Shown piece by piece: positions 7,498 through 13,483 of a stretch of 17,017 nucleotides of DNA. This stretch comes from Thermoleophilia bacterium (GTDB taxonomy: Bacteria > Actinomycetota > Thermoleophilia > Gaiellales > JAICJC01). The stretch is from positions 1 to 17,017 of the forward strand of contig JAICJM010000074.1 in NCBI GenBank assembly GCA_025928435.1. The letters run 5' to 3'. Position 1 is the first letter of the stretch; each line of letters begins with the position of its first letter. The notes under the pieces were generated by a model. The model was given only the letters and a program-made list of their open reading frames with translations, made no database searches and was not told the DNA's origin. The translations under genes and the position numbers were made by a program.

Positions 7498-8531
7498 CCG
7501 AGATGCTTCCCGTAGGCGGGCCGAACGTGCCCGTCGTCGATGCCCCGGCGCTCTCGCTGGCCGAGCTCGTCCGCAGCACCCCCGGGGTGCGCTCGGTCGT
7601 GGTCGGCGTGTCCAAGGACCCGAATGCCAAGGTGACCGTGCTGCTCGTCTCGGACCGGGATGGGATGCCCGCGATGGCGGTGAAGGTGCCGACGACGCCG
7701 ATCGCCGCGGCGGCCGTCGAGTCCGAGACGGCCGCGCTCGTCGAGCTGCACGCCCGCTACTCCGGCGCCGTCCTCGGAACGATCCCGCGCGTGGTCCGCA
7801 TGGTTGAGATCGAGGGCCTGCGGGCGGTCGTGATGACGGCCGTGCCGGGTACGCCGATGACGCGTGGGTACGTGTGCGGGCGCCTCGCGCGCCGCGGGCG
7901 GACGGAGGCGCACCTGGGCGCCGTCTCGAAATGGCTCGCCTCCCTCCACTCCGTCACCGCCGCGGGATCCGCCCGGATCGACATGGACATGGGGGTGACG
8001 GCGGGGCTCCGGGCACGGTTCGGGGATGACCCGCGCCTGGGGGATGACCTCGACCGCCTGGCCGCGATCCACGCCGGGCTGGGGAGCGAGCACGCCGCGC
8101 GAACCGTCGTGCACGGAGATCTGTGGTTCGGGAACGTGCTGGTGGGGGCGGGAGGAGTCACCGGCGTGGTCGACTGGGAGGCGGCGTGTCTGGGCGGCGA
8201 GCCGGTTCGCGACCTGGCCCGGTTCGCGATCATGTACGCGCTCTACCTGGATGAGGGAGCGGGCGTGCTCGGGCGGCTGCGCGGACGCGCCGCGAAGCGT
8301 GGGCGACCCTGGGGCGCCGGGATCGACTTCGCGGTGAACGGGGCCGGGTGGCTCCCGGATCTCTTCCGGGGCTTTGTCCGAGACGGCTTACGGCGCGTCG
8401 GGGCGTCCCCGGCCCTGTGGCGTGACGCCGTGCTGGCGGGCCTCGCCGACGTCGCCGCCCGTACCGATGACCCGGCGTTCGGGCGCTTGCACCTGGAGCT
8501 CTTCCGCCGCCTCACCCACACCCCGGGCTAG
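7494..8531 (+). CDS. APH-fold (aminoglycoside phosphotransferase family) small-molecule kinase
   Basis: Kinase of the APH/choline-kinase superfamily (Pfam APH type), which phosphorylates hydroxyls of sugars or other small molecules with ATP. Seen in 345 residues: an N-terminal lobe with MAVKVPTTP carrying the likely ATP-binding Lys, a conserved Glu further on (ESETAALVEL), the hinge VVMTAVPGTPM, the catalytic loop VVHGDLWFGNVLV with His207, Asp209 and Asn214, and VVDWEAA with the metal-binding Asp227. All core residues appear intact, unlike the HprK-like protein upstream. GTG at 7494 overlaps the previous stop by 4 nt; ATG at 7503 is an alternative. In this context it probably phosphorylates a sugar or glycan intermediate rather than an antibiotic (inference). 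It is last in the + strand run and converges on the response-regulator gene 29 nt away. Confidence 0.85.
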   Translation: MTEMLPVGGPNVPVVDAPALSLAELVRSTPGVRSVVVGVSKDPNAKVTVLLVSDRDGMPAMAVKVPTTPIAAAAVESETAALVELHARYSGAVLGTIPRVVRMVEIEGLRAVVMTAVPGTPMTRGYVCGRLARRGRTEAHLGAVSKWLASLHSVTAAGSARIDMDMGVTAGLRARFGDDPRLGDDLDRLAAIHAGLGSEHAARTVVHGDLWFGNVLVGAGGVTGVVDWEAACLGGEPVRDLARFAIMYALYLDEGAGVLGRLRGRAAKRGRPWGAGIDFAVNGAGWLPDLFRGFVRDGLRRVGASPALWRDAVLAGLADVAARTDDPAFGRLHLELFRRLTHTPG

Positions 8532-8560
8532 TGGCCCGGCGGCCGGCGGCCGGCGAAGCG

Positions 8561-9319
8561 CTAGGAGCCGACGGTGTGGTGGGAGCGCTCGTCGTCGACC
8601 CGGCCGATCCGGGCCCAGCGGCTGGCCTGCGTCCGGTTGGTGACGTTGAGCTTCCGGTAGATGTTGGACAGGTGGAACTTCACGGTCTGCTCGCTGACCC
8701 AGAGCTGCCGCGCGATCTCGGCGTTCGCCATGCCCTCGGAGACATGCGTGAGGATCTCGCGCTCGCGGCGGGTCAGGTGCGCTCCCAGGGCTGTTGGCTC
8801 GTCGCTTCTCGGACGTTCGGCCGGCGCGGGGCCGTGCCCCTTCGAGCCGGTGACGAGCTGGCGCGCGGCGGTCGAGATTGCGGAGGGCGGCGCAAAGACG
8901 ATTGAATGGTCGTAGATCTGCCGGATTGCTGAGGCGAGGTCGTCGGGCCGAACGTGCTTCATCGCGTACGCCGTGGCGCCGGCGCTGAGCACGTCGCTCA
9001 CGACGGACGACTCGACCGCGGTCGAGAGGACGATCACCTTGATGTCGGTGCGGGCCTCGATGACGTCGCGCACATAGGAGGTGCCGCCGATCTGGCCGGG
9101 TCCGAAATCGATGTCGGTGACGACGATGTCGGGGCGGTGCTCGGCGATGAGCGTGAGACCCTCGGCAGGCGAGGTCGCCTTGCCGAGGGTGGGCAGTCCA
9201 AGTCCGCGGAGAACGGCCTCGACGGCGTCGAGCCAGAGCGGATAGGCGTCAATTATGACCGCAGAGGCGCGACGCCCTCCATGCCCGTCGAGATCCCGGC
9301 GCCTCTGGATTGCCCCCAC
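8561..9319 (-). CDS. LuxR/NarL-type two-component response regulator
   Basis: Cytoplasmic DNA-binding response regulator. Seen: an N-terminal receiver domain starting SAVIIDAYPLW, with the phospho-acceptor Asp in DIVVTDIDFG, the Ser of VIVLSTA and the Lys of AYAMKHV, then a linker and a C-terminal LuxR helix-turn-helix (LTRREREILTHVSEGMANAE, then VKFHLSNIYRKL). The usual acidic pair at the start of the receiver is reduced to one Asp (IDAYP instead of VDDHP). I chose GTG at 9319, preceded by GGGGGA 4 nt upstream, because an in-frame ATG at 9373 lies inside a -10 box and so would not be in the message; GTG at 9322 is too close to that ribosome site. No histidine kinase is adjacent, so it is an orphan here. 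It diverges from the secreted beta-helix gene, a likely target (inference). Confidence 0.85.
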   Translation of the reverse strand: MGAIQRRRDLDGHGGRRASAVIIDAYPLWLDAVEAVLRGLGLPTLGKATSPAEGLTLIAEHRPDIVVTDIDFGPGQIGGTSYVRDVIEARTDIKVIVLSTAVESSVVSDVLSAGATAYAMKHVRPDDLASAIRQIYDHSIVFAPPSAISTAARQLVTGSKGHGPAPAERPRSDEPTALGAHLTRREREILTHVSEGMANAEIARQLWVSEQTVKFHLSNIYRKLNVTNRTQASRWARIGRVDDERSHHTVGS

Positions 9320-9368
9320 CACATCCCCCGATTGTGTAGGACGGTTTCCTTCGGGAAAAGCCCTGACA

Positions 9369-9398
9369 ACCATATCCAGACCGCGGTGAACACGTCAA
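9369..9398 (-). promoter_or_regulatory. Promoter for the response-regulator gene
   Basis: On the - strand, TTGACG (9398-9393) and TATGGT (9374-9369) are separated by 18 bp. The second box fits the actinobacterial TANNNT -10 consensus. Transcription would begin near 9362, about 40 nt before the chosen GTG start. The apparent ATG at 9373 falls within the -10 box. Confidence 0.5.
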
Positions 9399-9444
9399 GC
9401 TGAGACACGGAAACACTGGACCAATCGAGCGCATGTGACCCGTA

Positions 9445-9471
9445 CCCTCGACCTTTGACCAGGTTCGAGGG
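9445..9471. promoter_or_regulatory. Inverted repeat around a -35 box (candidate operator)
   Basis: Left arm CCCTCGACCT (9445-9454) and right arm AGGTTCGAGGG (9461-9471) are reverse complements except for one extra T. The 6-bp centre, 9455-9460, is exactly the TTGACC -35 hexamer of the + strand promoter. A dimeric regulator binding here would occlude or recruit RNA polymerase. The binding protein is unknown; the divergent LuxR-type regulator is the nearest candidate. Confidence 0.5.
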
Positions 9472-9483
9472 CCCCCATAACCT
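9455..9483 (+). promoter_or_regulatory. Promoter for the secreted beta-helix gene
   Basis: TTGACC (9455-9460), a 17-bp spacer and TAACCT (9478-9483, matching TANNNT) form a good sigma-70-type promoter. Transcription from about 9490 would give a leader of roughly 97 nt before the GTG start at 9587, which is long enough to hold the structured element at 9525-9574. Confidence 0.6.
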
Positions 9484-9524
9484 GTGCGTTTGGCGGTTGT
9501 GTGCAGGCGCGCCGGACCGTAGCC

Positions 9525-9574
9525 TGACGGGTGGCAAACTCGACCGGAGGTGGGCGCATCCTCCGGTCTCGTCA
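9525..9574 (+). promoter_or_regulatory. Structured 5' leader RNA, candidate cis-regulator
   Basis: Two stacked helices are visible by eye. The outer one pairs TGACGG (9525-9530) with TCGTCA (9569-9574), using one G-U pair. The inner one is a perfect 9-bp pairing of GACCGGAGG (9542-9550) with CCTCCGGTC (9560-9568). Between them on the left is an 11-nt bulge containing GGCAAAC, and the apical loop contains GGGCGCA. The likely ribosome site GGGGA (9576-9580) begins 2 nt after the outer helix. A competing hairpin (CTCG 9568-9571 with CGAG 9584-9587) would enclose that site and reach the GTG start. This layout suggests control of translation, but no known riboswitch class is assigned. Confidence 0.4.
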
Positions 9575-9586
9575 CGGGGATACCGA

Positions 9587-11728
9587 GTGAGGGTTCGGCG
9601 GGAGTTCGTCGGTGTGGGAGCGGGCTTCGGTGGACGACAGGGGCGGCGGCCACCCGTCTCCGTCCGCCCGTTCCGCCGCCGCGTCGCGGTGCTGGGGGTG
9701 GGGCTGGCGGCCCTGCTCGGAGCCACGTCGATGCCCGCCTTCGGCGACGGGTCGATCCTCTACGTGGACCGCTCGAGTGCGTCCTGCACGGATTCCGGGC
9801 CGGGCACGGCCGCGCAGCCCTTCTGCACGATCAGCGCGGCGGCCTCCCATGCCGGGGCGGGTCAGACCGTGCAGGTGGCAGGGGGTACCTACACGGAGGA
9901 CGTGAAGGTCTCGGCATCGGGCGCACCGGGGGCGCCGATCACGTTCCAGGCCGCCCCGGGCGCCGACGTGACACTGACGGGCAAGACGGACGGGTTCACG
10001 CTCACGAACGCGAGCTGGGTCACCGTGAACGGATTCGCGATCACGCAGACGACGTCCTACGGCATCAACGTGACCGGCGGCTCGCACGTCACCATCTCCG
10101 CCAACCACGTGACCTCCTCCGGCCAGCCGGTTCAGGGCCAGATCGCCGCGGGCATCCGCCTGAGCGGCGTAACCAGCTCGCTCGTGTCGGGGAACGACTC
10201 CGATCACAACAGCGACTACGGCATCATGGTCGTCGGCGGGTCCACGGGGGTCGAGGTGCGCGGGAACACGACCTATGCCAACTCGCGTGTGTACGAGCGT
10301 GCGACCGCCGGGATCCGGATCTACCAGGCTCCGGGCAACATCGTCGACCGCAACATCACCCACGACAACCAGGACTCGGGGATCGAGTGCTATCCGGGGG
10401 CGAACAATACGCTCGTCTACGACAACGTCTCGTACGACAACGGCGACCACGGGATCGACAACCTCACCGCGACGGGAGAGGTGATCGTCGGGAACACCGT
10501 CTACGGCAACGTCACGGCCGGGATCAACGTCGAGGGCGGATCGACGGGCGCGACCATCGCGGACAACATCAGCGTCGACAACGGGATCGGCAGCCCCCGG
10601 ACGCACAGCGACATCCGCGTCGAGCACGGGTCGACCGCCGGGACGACGATGGACTACGACCTGGTTCACCTGTCGACGGCCGACACGATCTTGATCTGGG
10701 ACTCGGTGAGCTACAAGTCGCTGAGCGCCTTCCAGGCGGCGAGCGGTCAGGAGGCGCACGGGATCGACGCGGATCCGCGCTGGACGGCTCCCGGCGCCGG
10801 CGACTTCCACCTGACGGCGGGCTCGCCGGCCATCGACTCGGCGGACTCGGGCGTGACGGGCGAGCCGGGCACGGATGTCGACGGGAATCCACGGGTCGAC
10901 GACCCTGGCACCGCCGACGCCGGCGCCGGCCCCAGCACATACTACGACCGCGGCGCGTACGAGTTCCAGGGTACGACCCCGCCCCAGCCACCCTCCGCCG
11001 CGCTGACCGTCCGGCCGTCCTCGGGCGTCGCGCCGCTACCCGTCAGCGCCGACGCGTCGGCGTCGACCGCCGGCGGCGCGAACCCGATCGCCTCGTACGG
11101 CTTCGACTTCGGCGACGGCTCCGCTCCGGTTGGCCCGCAGTCCGGGGCGACGGCCACCCACACCTATCCCCAGCCCGGCACCTTCACGGTCACCGTCACG
11201 GTGACCGACACCGGCGGGGCCTCCTCGACGGCAACCGCCGTGGTCACGGTCTCCTCCCCGGGCTCCCAGCAGTTCGTCGACAACCAGGGGTTCGAGACCG
11301 ACCTGACCGGCTGGAACACGTCCGGATCGAGCACGGGCGTCACCCTGGCGCGGGCGAGCGGCGGCCACAGCGGGGCCTGGTCGGCGCAGGTCTCCAACCC
11401 GACGACTGCGAGCGTCGGCACGTGTCTCCTGAACGACTCGCCGAACTGGGTGAAGACGACGGCCGGCGGGATCTACACCGCATCCATGTGGGTGCGGGCG
11501 GACTCACCGGGCTCGGTGCTGAAGCTGCGGTTCCGCGAGTACACCGGCAGCACGCTCGTGGGCACCGCCACGTCGCAGCTGACCCTGTCCACCAGCTGGC
11601 AGCAGGTCACGCTCGCCTACACCCCGAGCGCGCCCGGTTCCTCGACCCTCGACCTGAACGCCTACGTCTCGGCCGCCGCCCCGGGAACCTGCTTCTACGC
11701 CGACGACGTCTCGGTGACGCTCGGCTGA
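9587..11728 (+). CDS. Secreted right-handed beta-helix protein with PKD and carbohydrate-binding-like domains
   Basis: Large exported protein, 713 residues, probably binding or cleaving polysaccharide outside the cell. Seen: Arg-rich n-region and hydrophobic core (FRRRVAVLGVGLAALLGAT) ending near MPAFGDG at about residue 53, a signal peptide; a long beta-helix (about 57-470) with repeated short turns such as GIRLSGVTSS, YGIMVVGG, SGIECYPGANNT and HGIDNLTATG (DUF1565/parallel beta-helix type); a PKD domain (about 480-566) with YGFDFGDGS and ATHTYPQPGTFTVTVTV; and a C-terminal jelly-roll (about 572-713) beginning NQGFETDLTGWN and ending FYADDVSV, like CBM4/9 domains. The GTG start at 9587 has GGGGA 6 nt upstream. 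A TTG start at 9455 would be the -35 box itself. No sortase motif or C-terminal anchor is seen. A catalytic role (lyase or epimerase) versus pure adhesion cannot be decided. Confidence 0.85.
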   Translation: MRVRREFVGVGAGFGGRQGRRPPVSVRPFRRRVAVLGVGLAALLGATSMPAFGDGSILYVDRSSASCTDSGPGTAAQPFCTISAAASHAGAGQTVQVAGGTYTEDVKVSASGAPGAPITFQAAPGADVTLTGKTDGFTLTNASWVTVNGFAITQTTSYGINVTGGSHVTISANHVTSSGQPVQGQIAAGIRLSGVTSSLVSGNDSDHNSDYGIMVVGGSTGVEVRGNTTYANSRVYERATAGIRIYQAPGNIVDRNITHDNQDSGIECYPGANNTLVYDNVSYDNGDHGIDNLTATGEVIVGNTVYGNVTAGINVEGGSTGATIADNISVDNGIGSPRTHSDIRVEHGSTAGTTMDYDLVHLSTADTILIWDSVSYKSLSAFQAASGQEAHGIDADPRWTAPGAGDFHLTAGSPAIDSADSGVTGEPGTDVDGNPRVDDPGTADAGAGPSTYYDRGAYEFQGTTPPQPPSAALTVRPSSGVAPLPVSADASASTAGGANPIASYGFDFGDGSAPVGPQSGATATHTYPQPGTFTVTVTVTDTGGASSTATAVVTVSSPGSQQFVDNQGFETDLTGWNTSGSSTGVTLARASGGHSGAWSAQVSNPTTASVGTCLLNDSPNWVKTTAGGIYTASMWVRADSPGSVLKLRFREYTGSTLVGTATSQLTLSTSWQQVTLAYTPSAPGSSTLDLNAYVSAAAPGTCFYADDVSVTLG

Positions 11729-11831
11729 GCCAGGCGATGTGGCGCGGGCCCGTCCGTTCCGGGTGGGATCCGTCCACCACGCCCCGTTGTCGGCGTCTGG
11801 GGTTGAGCGCCGTTCGGGGTCGGTGAAGAGG

Positions 11832-11954
11832 GCCGCTCAGATCCTCAATCACCTCCGGCCCGAGCCGGCGCACGAGCTGACGCACCGTCGACTCGTGCGG
11901 CACCGACACCGTCAGCGGCCGAACACCGAGCTTTCGCATGAGCCTTTTTCGCAT
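11832..11954 (-). pseudogene. Remnant of a DDE transposase (IS1182/IS5-like), about 41 codons
   Basis: Reading the - strand gives a short segment ending VPHESTVRQLVRRLGPEVIE, which resembles the (D/H)-E-S-T-x-R-x-L-x-R-R-L-G-x-E-V-x-E-L segment found near the N-terminus of some actinobacterial IS1182/IS5-like transposases. The likeness stops after about 40 residues, where the frame becomes Arg/Pro-rich and unrelated. No terminal inverted repeats or other transposase motifs are visible nearby, so this is an old deletion remnant at most. The family call is from memory of the motif and is tentative. The rest of 11729-12004 holds no recognisable gene. Confidence 0.4.
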
Positions 11955-11991
11955 GGCGCGAATTCGGGTCTTCGGTCGCCGAGGCCGGCGG

Positions 11992-11997
11992 TAGGCT
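11992..11997 (+). promoter_or_regulatory. -10 box of a probably leaderless promoter for the adenine glycosylase gene
   Basis: TAGGCT fits TANNNT and ends 7 nt before the ATG at 12005, so transcription would begin at or next to the start codon. There is no well-placed ribosome site (only GGGG touching the ATG) and no convincing -35. This is the arrangement seen for leaderless actinobacterial messages. Confidence 0.4.
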
Positions 11998-12004
11998 CTC
12001 GGGG

Positions 12005-12760
12005 ATGGAAGAGCTGCTCTTGGCTTGGTACAGCCAAAACGCGCGTGATCTGCCGTGGCGGAAGACCCGGGATCCGTACGCGATCCTCGTCAGCGAGGTC
12101 ATGCTGCAACAGACCCAGGTCTCGCGTGTCGTCCCCCGCTACCTGGCCTGGCTCGACCGCTGGCCATCGGTCGAGGCGCTCGCGGCCGCGAGCCCGGCCG
12201 AGGTCATCACCGAGTGGGCGGGGATGGGCTACAACCGGCGCGCGGTGCTCCTGCACCGCTGCGCGATGGCGGTGACGGACATGGGAGGCTTCCCGCGCGA
12301 GCCGCAGGAGCTGCGCAGGCTCCCGGGGGTCGGGCCGTACACGGCGGCGGCGATCGCCTGCTTCGCGTTCGGCGCCCAGGTGGCGGCACCCGACACGAAC
12401 GCCAAGCGCGTGCTCGAGCGGGCCTTCGGCGACCCCGAGCCGGCGCCGCCGCCGGGCCAGGCGTACGAGTGGAACCAGGCCCTGTTCGATCTGGGCCGGG
12501 AGGTCTGCATCGCCCGCAGGCCGCGGTGCGAGGTCTGCCCGCTCGCGTCGGGCTGCCCGTCGCGCGGGCGCACCTACGTGCCGGTGCGTAGGCAGTCGCG
12601 GTTCGAGGGCTCGTTCCGGCAGCGCCGGGCGGAGCTGCTGCGGGCGATCGCCGCGGCCGGCTCGCTCCCCGACGCCGAGGCCGACGCCGAGACGCTCGTC
12701 TCGCTCGTCCGCGACGGCCTGGCCGAGGTCTCCGGCGGCTACGCCCGGCTGCCCGCATGA
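12005..12760 (+). CDS. mutY: A/G-specific adenine DNA glycosylase, MutY-like, short form
   Basis: Base-excision repair enzyme that removes adenine mispaired with 8-oxoguanine. Seen in 251 residues: DLPWRKTRDPYAILVSEVML with the catalytic Glu31 and QQTQV, the helix-hairpin-helix LPGVGPYTAAAI (106-117), the catalytic Asp130 in PDTNAKRVL, and a complete Fe-S cluster motif C-x6-C-x2-C-x5-C (Cys168, 175, 178, 184). The C-terminal NUDIX-like domain that reads 8-oxoG in E. coli MutY (350 residues) is missing; only about 65 residues follow the cluster, and they look like a small winged-helix-like tail. Specificity for A:8-oxoG may therefore be altered. It overlaps the SDR gene by 4 nt (ATGA) and probably has its own leaderless promoter. 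Confidence 0.93.
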   Translation: MEELLLAWYSQNARDLPWRKTRDPYAILVSEVMLQQTQVSRVVPRYLAWLDRWPSVEALAAASPAEVITEWAGMGYNRRAVLLHRCAMAVTDMGGFPREPQELRRLPGVGPYTAAAIACFAFGAQVAAPDTNAKRVLERAFGDPEPAPPPGQAYEWNQALFDLGREVCIARRPRCEVCPLASGCPSRGRTYVPVRRQSRFEGSFRQRRAELLRAIAAAGSLPDAEADAETLVSLVRDGLAEVSGGYARLPA

Positions 12761-13449
12761 CCCTCGCCGGCAGAAACGCGCTGGTGACCGGAACGAATCG
12801 AGGCCTCGGGCGCGCGATCGCCGGGCTGTTCGCAGCCGAGGGCGCGCGGGTCCTCGCGCATGCCCGTACCCGGGAGGCGGCGGCCGACGTGGCCGAGGCC
12901 GTCGGCGGGGAGCCCGTGTGGGGTGACCTCGAGCCGCACGACGGCGTGCAGACCGTGGCCGAACAGGCAGCCGCGATCGCGCCCGAGCTCCAGATCCTCG
13001 TGCACAACGCCGGGATCGGAAGCGCGGGCGGCCTCGATGACCACACCCGGGAGCAGTTCGACCGCGTGGTGGCGGTGAACGCCGCCGCCCCGCTCTTCCT
13101 GACCCAGGCGCTGCTGGGGCCGCTGCGGGCGGCCGGCCGCGCGGGCAGGATCGTCATCGTGAGCTCCGACTCGGGGCGCTTCACCGTCACGAAGAACGGC
13201 GTCGCGTTCCCCTACCGGATGTCCAAGGCGGCCCTCAACATGCTCACCCTCAACCTGGCCGCGGCGCTCGCCCCCGACGGGATCCTCGTCAACGCGATGC
13301 ACCCCGGCTGGATGCGCACCGGAATGGGTGGGCCGGACGCGCCTCTCGCGCCCGAGCAGGGCGCCGAGACCGCCCTCCACCTGGCGTCGCTCCCGGACGG
13401 CGGCCCGACCGGCGGGCTGTGGGAGGAGAGGCGCCGCATCCCGTGGTAG
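12757..13449 (+). CDS. Short-chain dehydrogenase/reductase (SDR)
   Basis: NAD(P)-dependent classical SDR oxidoreductase, cytoplasmic, 230 residues. Seen: the Rossmann motif TGTNRGLGRAIA near the N-terminus (TGxxxGxG), HNAGIG, the catalytic Ser in VIVSSDSGRF, YRMSK (Tyr-x3-Lys) in the active site, and the PG motif in MHPGWMRTGMGG. The C-terminus WEERRRIPW is typical of the C-factor/carbonyl reductase-like subgroup. The start ATG overlaps the glycosylase stop. The substrate cannot be predicted, and co-transcription with a DNA repair gene gives no clue. It ends just before the palindrome at 13455-13483. Confidence 0.92.
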   Translation: MTLAGRNALVTGTNRGLGRAIAGLFAAEGARVLAHARTREAAADVAEAVGGEPVWGDLEPHDGVQTVAEQAAAIAPELQILVHNAGIGSAGGLDDHTREQFDRVVAVNAAAPLFLTQALLGPLRAAGRAGRIVIVSSDSGRFTVTKNGVAFPYRMSKAALNMLTLNLAAALAPDGILVNAMHPGWMRTGMGGPDAPLAPEQGAETALHLASLPDGGPTGGLWEERRRIPW

Positions 13450-13454
13450 CCCGT

Positions 13455-13483
13455 GAATAAAAGGGGTCTGACCCCGTTTATTC
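13455..13483. terminator. 29-bp palindrome between convergent genes: bidirectional terminator or REP-like element
   Basis: GAATAAAAGGGGTC (13455-13468) and GACCCCGTTTATTC (13470-13483) are reverse complements at 13 of 14 positions (A13462/G13476 is the mismatch) around a central T. The GC core is flanked by T-rich runs on both strands (GTTTATT on +, TTTTATT on -), so it can end transcription of both the SDR and the HAD genes. The HAD stop codon (TAA on the - strand, 13480-13478) lies within it. The GGGGTCTGACCCC core resembles palindromes dispersed in some bacterial genomes. Confidence 0.65.

Noticed and set aside
4629..8531. Lasso-peptide or other RiPP cluster because of the HprK-like protein
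   Set aside because: No precursor peptide, B1/B2 proteins or asparagine-synthetase-like cyclase is visible, and the remaining genes point to glycan chemistry.
8532..8560. GGCCGGC-rich hairpin between the APH-fold kinase and response-regulator genes as a terminator
   Set aside because: It can fold, but there is no T-run on either strand and such repeats arise easily at this GC content.
9455..9586. Longer form of the beta-helix protein starting at TTG 9455
   Set aside because: That TTG is the first three bases of the -35 hexamer, and the added 44 residues would precede a signal peptide. GTG 9587 has a proper ribosome site.
9487..9589. Calling the leader a c-di-GMP-I (GEMM) riboswitch
   Set aside because: Several short blocks look similar, but the GNRA-capped first hairpin and the long second hairpin are not present, and the strongest fold is incompatible with the GEMM layout. 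Kept only as an unassigned structured leader.
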